A stretch of 64,000 bases of DNA from Paracidovorax sp031843945 (GCF_031843945.1 NZ_JAVTJJ010000002.1:310001-374000); one strand, 5' to 3'; numbered from the stretch's first letter, positions 44,733 through 54,714 are shown. Numbers and translations: made by a program. The notes: a model not told the origin generated them from the letters alone.

Positions 44733-45881
44733 ATGTCTCGTATTGCAATCGTCGGCGCCGGCTTTTCAGGCGCTGTCCTGGCCCAGGAGCTGGGCAAGGC
44801 CGGCCACGCCGTGGAAGTGTTCGACAGCCGCCCGCATGTGGGAGGCAACTGCCACACCGCGCGCGACGACAAAAGCGGCGTGATGGTTCATACCTACGGC
44901 CCGCATATCTTTCACACCAGCAACCTGAAGGTGTGGGATTACATTCGCCAGTTCGGTGAATTTGTTCCCTTCGTCAACCGCGTCAAGGCCATCACGGCTG
45001 GCCGGGTCTTCTCACTGCCGCTGAATCTGCTGACCATCAACCAGTTCTTCGGCAAGACCTTTTCGCCGGAGGAGGCCGCAGCCTTCTTTACCCAGATTGG
45101 CGAGCATGGTGATGCCGAACCGCAGAACTTCGAAGAGCAGGCGCTGCACTTGATGGGCCGCGATCTCTACGAAGCTTTTTTTGCCGGCTACACCACCAAG
45201 CAATGGGGCATGTCACCGGCTGCGCTGCCAGCCAGCATCCTCAAGCGTCTGCCGGTGCGCTTCAACTACGACGACAACTATTACGCGAGCCTGTACCAGG
45301 GCATTCCCCGCGACGGCTACACGGCCATCGTCGACAACCTGCTCGATCTGCCCAACGTCTCCGTGCATCTGGGCACGGCGTTCGACCGATCGCTCGCTTC
45401 AGATTACGACCACGTCTTCTGCAGTGGTCCGATCGACGCGTGGTTCGGCTACGACGCGGGTCGCCTGGGCTATCGCACGCTCGATTTCGTGCGCGAGGAT
45501 CACCACGGCGACTACCAAGGAAACGCTGTCATCAACTACTGCGACGTGTCGGTGCCCTGGACCCGAATCTCTGAGCACAAGCATTTCGCACCTTGGGAGC
45601 AGCACGCAGATACCGTGATCTTCAAAGAGTACAGCCGCCTGTGTGATGAGGAAGACACTCCCTACTACCCCATCCGGCTGGTCAACGAGAAGACGCTGCT
45701 GGCTCAGTACGTGGAACGCGCACGCCAGGAGCGTGGCGTCACCTTTGTCGGCAGGCTGGGCACCTACCGCTACATCGACATGCACGTGACGATTGCCGAG
45801 GCACTGGATGCGGCACAGCAGCTTCAGGAAAACCTTGCCTTGGGCACCGCGATGGAGAGCTTTGTCGTGGATCCGCTTTAG
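44733..45881 (+). CDS. glf: UDP-galactopyranose mutase
   Basis: A 382-residue flavoenzyme that interconverts UDP-galactopyranose and UDP-galactofuranose, the donor for galactofuranose-containing surface glycans. The FAD-binding GAGFSGAVLAQELG, the RPHVGGNCHT segment, YGPHIFHTSN, and GYTTKQWGMSP are all present, as is the C-terminal YPIRLVNEKTLLAQY. A strong AGGAGG is 6 bases upstream of ATG 44733. It directly follows the glycosidase-glycosyltransferase fusion, which suggests the two act on the same galactofuranose glycan. Confidence 0.96.
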   Translation: MSRIAIVGAGFSGAVLAQELGKAGHAVEVFDSRPHVGGNCHTARDDKSGVMVHTYGPHIFHTSNLKVWDYIRQFGEFVPFVNRVKAITAGRVFSLPLNLLTINQFFGKTFSPEEAAAFFTQIGEHGDAEPQNFEEQALHLMGRDLYEAFFAGYTTKQWGMSPAALPASILKRLPVRFNYDDNYYASLYQGIPRDGYTAIVDNLLDLPNVSVHLGTAFDRSLASDYDHVFCSGPIDAWFGYDAGRLGYRTLDFVREDHHGDYQGNAVINYCDVSVPWTRISEHKHFAPWEQHADTVIFKEYSRLCDEEDTPYYPIRLVNEKTLLAQYVERARQERGVTFVGRLGTYRYIDMHVTIAEALDAAQQLQENLALGTAMESFVVDPL

Positions 45882-45906
45882 CAAACGGCACCGGGCCAGC
45901 GCATAT

Positions 45907-46572
45907 TTACCCCGGCAGTAGTCCGTGGGCGGCGTTTGGATAAGCCAGCTGCCGAAGCCTCCGAAGGTCCTCGGGACTGTCCAGGTCGGCAATATGCGCC
46001 TGGTCTTGGCAAGGCAGGTGCCAGATGTGCGCGGGGTGAGAACGCATCCAGTCCCGCACCCCGGCCTCGGGCTGCTGCAACCGGATGGCGCTCACCGCTG
46101 CATACGACAGCACCACGGGGTGACCGTGGGTGCCATCAACAGTGGGCACCAGCGCCTGCACGCTTGCAGCCCGGCCTTGCCATGCGCTCATCACCAGCCG
46201 CAAATGTTCAGCCCGTAGAAGCGGCAAGTCCCCCAGAACCAAAATCAGGTCATGGCCCGGATGGTGGGATGCGTGGGCCTCCAGCGCCAGGCGCTGCGAA
46301 TCCACCAATTCAGGCTCCGCCAAGCTGTGGATGACAGGCATGGCGCCACAACGCTCGACCAGCGGCAGCAGCAGGTCGCGGTAAGGCCCCAGCACCACGC
46401 TGACGTGCTCGACACCTGCGCCCCTGAATGCGGTCACGAGGTGCTCTAGCACGGTCAACTCCCCCAATCGCAGCGCCGATTTGGCGCAGCCGCCCATGCG
46501 ACGACCCTGGCCGGCGGCCAGCACCACGGCGCATGGCACGCAGGCTTCAGAAGATGGGAAGACTTGCAACAC
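45907..46572 (-). CDS. MobA/MocA-like molybdenum cofactor nucleotidyltransferase
   Basis: A 221-residue NTP-transferase. The N-terminal VVLAAGQGRRMGG and LVLGDLPLLRAEH (metal-binding Asp) motifs are those of the MobA/MocA group, which attach CMP or GMP to molybdopterin. Being the last gene after paoABC and xdhC, it probably makes the dinucleotide cofactor (likely MCD, MocA-type) for the neighbouring oxidoreductase. The apparent start is GTG 46572, or TTG one codon later. It lies 22 bases after the xdhC-like gene. Confidence 0.88.
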   Translation of the reverse strand: MLQVFPSSEACVPCAVVLAAGQGRRMGGCAKSALRLGELTVLEHLVTAFRGAGVEHVSVVLGPYRDLLLPLVERCGAMPVIHSLAEPELVDSQRLALEAHASHHPGHDLILVLGDLPLLRAEHLRLVMSAWQGRAASVQALVPTVDGTHGHPVVLSYAAVSAIRLQQPEAGVRDWMRSHPAHIWHLPCQDQAHIADLDSPEDLRRLRQLAYPNAAHGLLPG

Positions 46573-46594
46573 GGGCTACATCATCGCCACAGGC

Positions 46595-47662
46595 TCACAG
46601 CGCGCAAGGGGCGGCTGTATGAGCGGCATCGGCACTGCTGCCTGCAACTCGATTGCTACCCTCTTGCAAACTCTTTGCCGCAGCCACCTGCGCTTGCCGG
46701 GGAATAAGCACCCCGTTCTTGGCCGCCACTACCTCCGCCATGATCGACAAGGCAATCTCGGCCGGGGTCTTGCTTCCAACGTAAAGGCCCGCAGGGCAGT
46801 GCAATGACTGCAGATCTTGCGGCGACAGGCCGAAGTGCACCTGCAACCGCTCCGCCCGCATGGCGGCGTTGCGACGGGAGCCAATGGCCCCCACGTAGAA
46901 CGCCTTCGACTGCAGCGCATCGATCAGTGCCATGTCATCCAGCTTGGGGTCGTGGGTCAATGCAACGACCGCGGTTCGTGCGTCGGGCTGCAGGCGCAAG
47001 ATCAGATCGTCTGGCATTTCCTGGCTGACCGTGACGCCCGGCACTGACCAGGTGGCTCGATGCTCGGCCCGGGGGTCACACACAATGGCCTCGAAACCCA
47101 GCCCCAGCGCGATCTGGCACAGAAAGCCCGACAGGTCGCCCGCGCCAATCACGATGATTCGGGCACGCGGACCTAGCGTGGTGTGCAGGCAGGACTCGTC
47201 CAGACGGGGCAAGCCGTCCTGCGACGCCGGCCGCAAATCTACCTGCCCCGTTTGCAGGTTCAGCGACCGTTCAGTGTTCTCGCGGCGCAGGCACGCTTGC
47301 AGCAACTCGTCCAGCCGACTGCGTGCGGAGAGCGCCTCCACCACCAGCTCCATCGTGCCGCCGCAGGGCAATCCGAATCGATGCGCCTGGTCGGCGGAGA
47401 TGCCGTAGCGCAGCACGGTGGGCAGCCCCTGCGCACACAGTTTTTCGATGCCGCCAGCGCGGATGTGATCGACCAGATCATCCTCGATGCAGCCGCCCGA
47501 TACCGAGCCCACCGTCTCGCCCTGCACATTGATAGCCATCATCGAGCCCGGCGGCCGGGGGGCCGAGCCCCAGGTGCGCACAACCGTGACGAGCGCCGCA
47601 GGAGTGCCGGCCGCTATCCACTCGCTGGCACGGCGCAACACCCTGCTGTCCAGGTCATCCAT
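46595..47662 (-). CDS. XdhC family molybdoenzyme maturation protein
   Basis: A 355-residue XdhC/CoxI protein. These bind the sulfurated molybdenum cofactor and insert it into xanthine dehydrogenase-type enzymes. The N-terminal XdhC domain (TVVRTWGSAPRPPGSMMAIN, GSVSGGCIEDDL) and C-terminal Rossmann-like domain (ARIIVIGAGDLSGFL, YVGAIGSRRN) are both present. The ATG at 47662 has GGGAGG upstream. Position after paoC corresponds to PaoD in E. coli. Confidence 0.92.
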   Translation of the reverse strand: MDDLDSRVLRRASEWIAAGTPAALVTVVRTWGSAPRPPGSMMAINVQGETVGSVSGGCIEDDLVDHIRAGGIEKLCAQGLPTVLRYGISADQAHRFGLPCGGTMELVVEALSARSRLDELLQACLRRENTERSLNLQTGQVDLRPASQDGLPRLDESCLHTTLGPRARIIVIGAGDLSGFLCQIALGLGFEAIVCDPRAEHRATWSVPGVTVSQEMPDDLILRLQPDARTAVVALTHDPKLDDMALIDALQSKAFYVGAIGSRRNAAMRAERLQVHFGLSPQDLQSLHCPAGLYVGSKTPAEIALSIMAEVVAAKNGVLIPRQAQVAAAKSLQEGSNRVAGSSADAAHTAAPCAL

Positions 47663-47706
47663 GGCGCCTCCCACCGGGCAGAACTTCTGACTCCCAAGCC
47701 GCAGGA

Positions 47707-49944
47707 TTACGCAGCACGGGGCAAACCCTTCAACAGCTTTTCCAGCGTCACGGGGTAGTCGCGCACACGCACACCGGTGGCGTTGTAGATGGCGTTTGCA
47801 ATGGCGGCACTCACACCACAGATGCCGAGCTCACCGACGCCCTTGGCTTTCATCGGAGACGCCACCGGATCAACGCCGTCTAGAAAGATCACGTCCTGGT
47901 GGGGGATGTCGGCATGTACCGGCACCTCATAGCCTGCCAGATCGTGGTTGACGAAAAAACCGTGCCGCGTGTCTACCGCCAGTTCTTCCATCAGCGCGCC
48001 ACCCACGCCCATCGTCATGGCGCCAATCACCTGGCTGCGTGCCGACTTGGGGTTCAGGATGCGACCGGCCGAGCAAACTGCGAGCATGCGGCGTACACGC
48101 ACCTCTGCCGTGAACGCATCGACACCGACCTCCACGAAGTGCGCACCGAAAGTTGACTGCTGCGATGTCTTTTCCAACTCGCCGAACTCGATGGAGTCCT
48201 CAGCCACCAGGTCACCGCCACTGGCAGCCTCGGACAGCGCAACACTGCGACCTGCCGCCGTGACCTTGCCATCCGCAAAACTCGCCTGCGCTGGATCGAA
48301 GCCAAGCTTGCGTGCAATGTCTTCGCGCAACTTCACACACGCCGCATAAACCCCCGAGGTGGAACTGGCTGCTCCCCACTGGCCACCCGACCCCGCGGAC
48401 ACCGGAAAGGTGGAATCGCCCAGGCGCACGAAAACGCTGCCTAGTGGGACGCCCATCATCTCTGCAGCTGTCTGGGCAATGATGGTGTAGCTGCCTGTGC
48501 CGATATCGGTCATGTCGGTTTCGACCGTGATGAACCCGTGGCCGTTCAAGCGCACGCGCGCCGCCGACTTCATTACCGGCGCACCGCGATACGCCGCAGC
48601 CACCCCCATGCCCACGAGCCAACGGCCGTCGCGGTTCTGGGCGGGGCGCACGTTGCGCTGACTCCAGCCGAAGCGGTCGGCGCCCACTCGCAGACACTGG
48701 ATGAGTTCGCGTTGCGAAAAAGGCTTCTTGAAGGACTGGCCATCCCCCTCGGCCTTTTCGCCGGTGTCGGGCACGACCTGCGTGTCGTTGCGAATGCGCA
48801 GTTCCACGGGGTCCAGCGCCAGTTGCTCTGCGAGTTCGTCCATGGCGATCTCCAGCGCCATGTGCCCGGTGGCCTCCCCGGGCGCGCGCATGGCGTTCGC
48901 CTCTGGCAGGTCGAGCACGGCCAGGCGGGTGGCCGTCATCCGGTGCGCGCCGGCGTAGAGCTTGCGGGTCTGGTCCACCGCTGCATCGGCCTGCCCTTTC
49001 GGCTGGTCGCCCGACCAGCATTCATGGCCGATGGCTGTGATCTTTCCATCCGCATTCGCACCCAGCCGCACGCGCTGGATCGTTGCAGGCCTGTGCGTCG
49101 CGTTGTTGATCATCAACGGGCGTTGAAACGCGACCTTGACCGGGCGTCCCGAGGCACGCGCGCCCAGCGCGGCCAGCAGGGCGTCCGCCCGCAGAAACAG
49201 CTTGCCACCGAAGCCCCCGCCAATGAACGGGGATACCAGCCGCACCTTGTCCTTGGGAATGCCCAGCGTCTTGGCCAACTCGCCCTTGCCCCAATCGATC
49301 ATCTGGTTGGACGTCCAGACGGTCAGCTCGTCGCCCTTCCAGCTGGCGATGGTGGCGTGCGGCTCCATCATGGCGTGCGACTGGTCGGGCGTCGTGTACA
49401 TGGCATCTATCCGCACCGGCGCGGCGGCAAAAGCGCTGTGGAAGTCGCCCACCTGGGTGTCAGGCGCAGAGCCGTTGATCTCCTTGGGTTTGACGGCCGT
49501 GTCTTTGGCCTTGGCCAGATCGTAGTTGCCAGCAGAGCGTTCATAGTCCACCCGCAGCAGCTGAGCAGCGGCGCGTGCCTGCTCGAAGGTTTCAGCCACC
49601 ACCAGCGCCACAGCCTGGTGGTAATGGGCAATCTCCGGCCCGCCCAGCAACGCGGCCGTGTTCATCTTTCCCTGGCCCAGCTTGCCGGCTGTTTGGGCGG
49701 TGACGATGGTGAGCACGCCAGGCGCCTTGCGCGCGACGGACGAGTCCATGCTGCGGATCCGCCCCTTGGCAATCGCGGAGCCCACCACATATCCGTATGC
49801 CTGGTGAGGCACGGCTTCATGGCGTTCATAGGCGTAAGGCGCAGTTCCTGTGGTCTTCAGCAAGCCGTCGATGCGATCTACCGGCTTGCCGACGATCTTG
49901 AGCTGATCGATCGGGTTGCTCGTAGCGGGGGTATCGAATTTCAT
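47707..49944 (-). CDS. paoC: Aldehyde oxidoreductase molybdenum-binding subunit PaoC-like
   Basis: A 745-residue large subunit of the xanthine oxidase family. Aldehyde oxidase domain 1 (~20-130; VDRIDGLLKTTGTAPYAYE) is followed by the molybdopterin-binding regions (FIGGGFGGKLFLRADALLAA, RAPGEATGHMALEIAMDEL, GSGGQWGAASST) and the base-catalytic Glu in AKGVGELGICGVSAAIANA. Its three-subunit operon with an exported FeS subunit and a Fe4S4-type FAD subunit matches E. coli PaoABC, a periplasmic aromatic aldehyde oxidoreductase. No signal peptide is present; co-export with PaoA is expected. Confidence 0.94.
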   Translation of the reverse strand: MKFDTPATSNPIDQLKIVGKPVDRIDGLLKTTGTAPYAYERHEAVPHQAYGYVVGSAIAKGRIRSMDSSVARKAPGVLTIVTAQTAGKLGQGKMNTAALLGGPEIAHYHQAVALVVAETFEQARAAAQLLRVDYERSAGNYDLAKAKDTAVKPKEINGSAPDTQVGDFHSAFAAAPVRIDAMYTTPDQSHAMMEPHATIASWKGDELTVWTSNQMIDWGKGELAKTLGIPKDKVRLVSPFIGGGFGGKLFLRADALLAALGARASGRPVKVAFQRPLMINNATHRPATIQRVRLGANADGKITAIGHECWSGDQPKGQADAAVDQTRKLYAGAHRMTATRLAVLDLPEANAMRAPGEATGHMALEIAMDELAEQLALDPVELRIRNDTQVVPDTGEKAEGDGQSFKKPFSQRELIQCLRVGADRFGWSQRNVRPAQNRDGRWLVGMGVAAAYRGAPVMKSAARVRLNGHGFITVETDMTDIGTGSYTIIAQTAAEMMGVPLGSVFVRLGDSTFPVSAGSGGQWGAASSTSGVYAACVKLREDIARKLGFDPAQASFADGKVTAAGRSVALSEAASGGDLVAEDSIEFGELEKTSQQSTFGAHFVEVGVDAFTAEVRVRRMLAVCSAGRILNPKSARSQVIGAMTMGVGGALMEELAVDTRHGFFVNHDLAGYEVPVHADIPHQDVIFLDGVDPVASPMKAKGVGELGICGVSAAIANAIYNATGVRVRDYPVTLEKLLKGLPRAA

Positions 49945-49947
49945 GAA

Positions 49948-50898
49948 TCAGCTCCGTGCCTGGTGCAGGACCGCGGCCAGCGTGCGCTCGGCCAGCGGCA
50001 GCTTGAACGCGTTTTCGTGGGTAGGTCGCGCACCGGCCAGAACCCGATCCATCACGGCCTTGGCGCCATGCCGCATTTCGGCCTCCGCCGCCTCAACCCG
50101 CCATGGCTTGTGAGCCATGCCGCCCAATGCGACACGGCCGCTGCCATCCCGTTGGACGATGGCAGCCACCGAGACCAGCGCGAAGGCATACGACGCCCGG
50201 TCACGTACCTTGTGGTAGATCTGCATGCCGACCACAGGCGCGGGAAGTGTCACTGCAGTGATGAGTTCGCCCGGTTGCAGCTGCGTTTCGACGTGGGGCG
50301 TTTTATCTGGCAGTCGATGGAAGTCGGCGATAGGGATGACGCGTTTGGCTCCATCTGCACGCACGGTCTCCACAGTGGCGTCGAGCACTCGCAGCGCGAC
50401 CGCCATGTCGCTCGGATGCGTGGCAATGCATGCGTCGCTGCTGCCGATCACCGCCAGTTGGCGGCTGAAGCCCTCGATGGCAGAGCAGCCGCTGTTTGGC
50501 ACGCGCTTGTTGCATGGCATGTTGGTGTCGTAGAAGTACGGGCAACGGGTGCGTTGCAGCAGGTTGCCCGCTGTGGTCGCCATGTTGCGCAACTGCCCGG
50601 ACGCGCCGGCCACCAGCGCACGGGTCAAAACACCGTAATCCTTACGCACACGGGGATGGGCTGCCAGATCGCTGTTGCGTACTAGCGCGCCGATACGCAG
50701 GCCGCCCTGCGGGGTGGGCTCTACGGCGTCCAGGCCGATGCCGTTGACGTCCACCAGATGCGCGGGCGTCTCGATCTGAAGCTTCATCAGGTCCAACAGG
50801 TTGGTGCCGCCCGCAACAAACTTTGCGCCGGGCCGTGCCGCGACTGCGGCGGCCGCCTGAGCGGGCGATGTCACGCGTTCGTAAGTGAAGGGTTTCAT
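49948..50898 (-). CDS. paoB: Aldehyde oxidoreductase FAD-binding subunit PaoB-like
   Basis: A 316-residue medium subunit. FAD-binding motifs are KFVAGGTNLLDLMKL and TTAGNLLQRTRCPYFYD. The cysteines of RCPYFYDTNMPCNKRVPNSGC correspond to the extra cluster-binding Cys loop of E. coli PaoB. The ATG overlaps the stop of paoA (ATGA). It passes electrons between the molybdenum and FeS subunits. Confidence 0.93.
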   Translation of the reverse strand: MKPFTYERVTSPAQAAAAVAARPGAKFVAGGTNLLDLMKLQIETPAHLVDVNGIGLDAVEPTPQGGLRIGALVRNSDLAAHPRVRKDYGVLTRALVAGASGQLRNMATTAGNLLQRTRCPYFYDTNMPCNKRVPNSGCSAIEGFSRQLAVIGSSDACIATHPSDMAVALRVLDATVETVRADGAKRVIPIADFHRLPDKTPHVETQLQPGELITAVTLPAPVVGMQIYHKVRDRASYAFALVSVAAIVQRDGSGRVALGGMAHKPWRVEAAEAEMRHGAKAVMDRVLAGARPTHENAFKLPLAERTLAAVLHQARS

Positions 50899-51548
50899 GC
50901 CTTGGCCTCCGCCACTTCGGTGATCGCATCCACGATGTTGGAATAGGCGCCACAGCGGCACAGATTGCCGCTCATGCGTTCTCGCAACTCTTCCTTCGAC
51001 AAGAGGGGCTGGGACACGATGTCCACGCTGGCATGGCTGGGCGCTCCGCGCCGGATTTCGTCGATCACGCCCACAGCCGAACAGATCTGCCCGGGGGTGC
51101 AGTAGCCACATTGGTAGCCGTCGTGTTTAACAAACGCCGTCTGCAAAGCGTGCGGTGACTCGGGCGTGCCCAAGCCTTCGATCGTGGTGACACTGGCACC
51201 TTCGTGCATGACAGCCAGACTCAGGCAGGACACCACTCTGCGGCCATTCACCAGAACCGTGCAAGCGCCGCACTGGCCGTGATCGCAGCCCTTCTTGGTG
51301 CCGGTCAGTTTCAGGTTTTCGCGCAGGACATCGAGCAATGTGGTACGCGTGTCAACGGTGAGTTGGCGAGCATCGCCATTCACGCTCAAGCTGACGGAGG
51401 CGTGGACTGGTGCATGCGCGGAAGCAGCCACATCAGCAGGGGAAGGCTGCGCAGTGGCAGAGGTTGGTACCGCCGAGGCTGCGGCCGACGACGCGCTGGC
51501 GATCAACAGATCGCGCCTCGAAAGAGAAAGCTGGGCGTTGTAGTCCAT
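50895..51548 (-). CDS. paoA: Aldehyde oxidoreductase 2Fe-2S subunit PaoA-like, Tat-exported
   Basis: A 217-residue small subunit with a twin-arginine signal (LSRRDLLIASASSAAASA), predicting periplasmic location of the enzyme. The plant-type 2Fe-2S cluster is in KKGCDHGQCGACTVLVNG and the second in YQCGYCTPGQICSAVG and GNLCRCGAYSNI. It is the first gene of the pao operon and is divergent from the LuxR-type gene at 51804. Confidence 0.94.
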   Translation of the reverse strand: MDYNAQLSLSRRDLLIASASSAAASAVPTSATAQPSPADVAASAHAPVHASVSLSVNGDARQLTVDTRTTLLDVLRENLKLTGTKKGCDHGQCGACTVLVNGRRVVSCLSLAVMHEGASVTTIEGLGTPESPHALQTAFVKHDGYQCGYCTPGQICSAVGVIDEIRRGAPSHASVDIVSQPLLSKEELRERMSGNLCRCGAYSNIVDAITEVAEAKA

Positions 51549-51803
51549 GGATGTTCCATTGGGTTTTATCTCGAATCATGGGGCTGCATGCGCCAGACAG
51601 CGCACCAGTGCCACAGATTCGTGGCTAGAGCCCGCCCTGCCTGTAGGCAGGCGCCTGAACCTTCCGTGGGCGGGAGCAGTGCAGGCGCAAAGGTGCCACC
51701 CTGCAAATGAATAGCCAGGCTAACTAAAATCCCATTTTTCGCTACCATTGCTCGCACTACAGCCCTCGCACACTGCGGGCCATAACGACCAAGAGACCTA
51801 TGG

Positions 51804-52811
51804 ATGCGTCAACCCACGGCGTCGGAGAAGGCCGACCGGAAAAAGGACATGTGCGCCCTGAGCCATGCACTGCTGGACCTCACGCATCTGTCGCAAGGGC
51901 GTCATCCGCACACCTTGCTGGCAGAGGCCATGCAAGTGCTGCGACGACTGGTTCCCTTTGACTCCGCCTGGTGGGGCGAAGTGTCGCAAGGCAGTGCTGA
52001 CGCAGCGCCACGCAACTGGCTGCACGGCAGCATCGGGCTCAGTCGCGGGTTCGCCGAAGAGTGGAACCAACTCGCCGTCGCGGATGATTTCGCGCGCCTG
52101 TCGATGCAACGTCTCGGTACAGTCATCAGGGAGCGGGACGCGGCAGTGGACCGAGAGGAGTCGCAGGAGCTTGTTGCCTTCGGCCGGAGTCACAACCTGT
52201 ACCACTGCATGGCCATCACCGTGGAGCTGCCGCGCAGCGGACTTCTCTTTTTCGTATCGATGTACCGCTCGCCCACAGGGGTGCCGTTTGGCGATGCGGA
52301 GACCACCTTGCTGGCTGAATTCACCCGGCATCTGCTGTGCCACTGGAGCCACACGCTGGAGCAGTGGGCACCCGGATCACCTGAGCATCCCTGGGAAAGC
52401 TATGCACTGGCCGAGCCCGACGGCCGCCTGCTTTTTGCGGGGCTGCGCATGGGCCTGGCACTGTCAGCGGCCTACCCCTGCTGGCCAGGGGCCGCGCTGC
52501 CGCAAGCGTTGGTGCAGTGCGCTCAGGCGTTGCCCTGCACCCTGGTGCCTGTGGGCAGGGCGCACCGGTTCCGGCTGGAGGCGTGCGGCTCGTTGTTGGC
52601 TGTCAGCCTGCCTTCACGCAGCGCCAAATCGCCCCTCGCGCCGCGGGAGATGAGCGCCGCCATGCTTTATGCCAGCGGGCACTCGCACAAGGAAATCGCG
52701 GCCACCCTGGGGCTGAGTCCGGCGACCGTGCGCACCTACCTGCGCAGCGCCTATTCGGCTCTGGGCGTAAGCAACAAGATAGAACTCATGGCCGCCCTGC
52801 GCAAGGCCTGA
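51804..52811 (+). CDS. LuxR-type transcriptional regulator, divergent from paoABC
   Basis: A 335-residue regulator. The C-terminal LuxR helix-turn-helix is visible in LAPREMSAAMLYASGHSHKE and ATVRTYLRSAYSALGV. The N-terminal ~250 residues have no recognised ligand-binding fold but share the RRLVPFDSAWWG segment with the regulator at 832-1842. The start may be ATG 51804 (AAGAGA upstream) or ATG 51849. The 255-base spacer to paoA would contain both promoters; regulation of paoABC is a reasonable but untested guess. Confidence 0.85.
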   Translation: MRQPTASEKADRKKDMCALSHALLDLTHLSQGRHPHTLLAEAMQVLRRLVPFDSAWWGEVSQGSADAAPRNWLHGSIGLSRGFAEEWNQLAVADDFARLSMQRLGTVIRERDAAVDREESQELVAFGRSHNLYHCMAITVELPRSGLLFFVSMYRSPTGVPFGDAETTLLAEFTRHLLCHWSHTLEQWAPGSPEHPWESYALAEPDGRLLFAGLRMGLALSAAYPCWPGAALPQALVQCAQALPCTLVPVGRAHRFRLEACGSLLAVSLPSRSAKSPLAPREMSAAMLYASGHSHKEIAATLGLSPATVRTYLRSAYSALGVSNKIELMAALRKA

Positions 52812-52831
52812 GTGCTGCGGCCCCCCGCAGC

Positions 52832-52859
52832 GCCACGCCAAGCCACGCCAAGCCACGCC
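52832..52859. repeat. Short tandem repeat after LuxR gene
   Basis: Nearly three copies of the 10-base unit CCACGCCAAG in the spacer between the LuxR stop and the esterase pseudogene. Confidence 0.6.
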
Positions 52860-53009
52860 TGGGACTTTCCCTTCCCCTCTGCATTTGCAGGGGATGCATG
52901 TGCCTGGCCCAGCCATATGGTCATGTCCGCAGCCAATCAGCGCCCGCGTAGCGGCTATGAGCAACTGGGTACGCATACCTCCACCACTGTCTAAAAAGAG
53001 GCTTCACGC

Positions 53010-54622
53010 ATGTTCCACAATCCTCTGGCGACCCCCGCCACCCTCAGGTCGCTGCCGCGCGCCACCACAGCATCAGGCATGCTGCTGGCCCTGTTGCTTT
53101 CAGCCTGCGGCGGCGGTGGCGGTGGCGGCAGCGACTCGGTCGCCGTACAGCCGCTGTCGCAGTTCTGCGCAGACTTCAAGGCGACTGCGCTGCCCCACGG
53201 CGCGGTCATGGCCAGCACCGAAATGCGCTCGGCGCAAGGCGCCCTTCCCGATGTCTGCATTGTGCGCGGCAGTATCGTGTCGTCGCCTGGCTCCACCATC
53301 CACTGGGCCGTGGAACTGCCGGCCCGGAGCGTGTGGAACGACAAGACGCTGACCGTAGGCGGCGGCGCGCTGGACGGCTTTATTCCCACGGACGACCCGT
53401 TCTACCAAAACCTGGTGGGGCCATCGGCCGGGCCCTATGTCCGGATCAGTTCGGATTCGGGCCACCAGAGCCGGGGTTTCGAGTGGACCAGGGACGATGT
53501 GACGCTGCGCGACCATGCGTTCGACGCCAACCATTTCGCGCTAGAAGTGGGCACTGCCATTGCCACCGGTTTCTACGGCAAAGGGCCGGTGCAGCGCTAT
53601 CACCTCGGCCACTCCAACGGCGGACGGTCCGGTTTGATCTCCACGCAGAAGTACCCCCAGGACTACGACGGAGTCATTGCCATGGAACCGGCCATCGCGC
53701 AGCAGGCACACCAGGTGAACCTGGGTCCTACCGTGATCCGGCACATATTTGAGCAGCGAGAAAACTGACTCAGCCCCGCGAAGATCGCGCTGTACGCCAA
53801 GGCTGGAAACAAGCGCCTGCGATGCGCTTGACGGACTCAAGGACGGCATCATCGGCAATGTTGAGGCCTGCAACTACGTCCCCACGGATCTGCTGTGCAC
53901 GGGCGCTGAAACCGACTCTTGCCTGACGGCCGGCAGATCGAATCCATCCGCCTGATCTACGCCTCGCACAACACCCAGGTTCCCCTGTCGCGTGGTGCCA
54001 TCGGCTACCCGCGCTACGGGCGTGGCGGCTCCGCTACCACCGACTGGAGTGCGTACATGTTCGGCACCAGCTTCGAGGCACTCGACTCCTTTAACTACAT
54101 GGCCGTCAACGAGGCAGCCAAAGTCGTCGAAGGACGGACCGACATTGACTGCTGAGCCACGACCCCACTCAGTTCAAGGCGCAATACCTGCGACTGGCAG
54201 AAATGATCGATGGCACAGACCCCGACATCTCGGCCTTTGCCAACAAGGGAGGAAAGTTGCTGATCTGGTACGGCCTGTCGGACACCTGCGTGTCGCTGTC
54301 CCGCACGGCGGCCTACTTCGACAGCGTCAAGCAAGCCTTGGGGACCAGCAAGGTTCAGAGCTTCGCCCGCATGTTGACGTCACCTTCGGCGGGACACAAC
54401 CTGGATGGCCCAGGCCCACGTCCAGTGGATTTGCTGGCCGCGCTGGACAACTGGGTCAGCAACGGCGCCGCGCCCGACACACTCATAGCCACGACCGCGC
54501 CTGCCGCCGACAGCACGGTTGCACCACAGCAGCGACCCGTGTGCGAATACCCCAAGTTCCCAAGATATAACGGATCCGGTGATCCGAACAAGGCTGAAAA
54601 CTTTGTTTGCTCTGCGACCTGA
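53010..54622 (+). pseudogene. Tannase/feruloyl esterase family lipoprotein, broken
   Basis: A lipoprotein signal with lipobox LLSAC (Cys33) starts a tannase/feruloyl esterase protein; AAGAGG precedes the ATG. The nucleophile Ser is in YHLGHSNGGRSG near residue 202, and the acid and His are in LIWYGLSDTC and SPSAGHNLDGPG. The coding sense is split across frames. An in-frame TGA stands at 53766. The frame then changes near 53800-53825 (between LYAKAG and ACDALDGLKDG), near 53925-53940 (SCLTAG to QIESIRL) and near 54150 (GRTDID to LSHDPTQF). The family match continues through all the pieces to the C-terminus, so the gene decayed in place. Sequencing error could explain one lesion, less easily four. 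Confidence 0.85.
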
Positions 54623-54655
54623 AGACCGCATTGAGAAACGCGTTTACTAAGACAC

Positions 54656-54691
54656 AGACCCCCTGAACGGCATGTGCCGCTCAGGGGGTCT
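54656..54691. terminator. Strong hairpin between convergent transcripts
   Basis: AGACCCCCTGA and TCAGGGGGTCT form an 11-bp stem. The interior CGGCA-TG-TGCCG extends it after one mismatch. No T-tract follows on either strand. It lies between the end of the esterase pseudogene (plus) and the small ORF at 54715 (minus), where a bidirectional terminator would be expected. Confidence 0.6.
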
Positions 54692-54714
54692 GGCAGGGAA
54701 TCAATTCCTAGTGC

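Noticed and set aside
48538..50685. A 715-codon plus-strand frame opposite paoC and paoB
   Set aside because: It has antisense composition without a ribosome-binding site or domain; the minus strand carries clear molybdoenzyme motifs.
52832..52859. CRISPR-like short repeats
   Set aside because: Only about three adjacent 10-base units without spacers; it is a simple tandem repeat. No other array-like pattern was seen in the window.
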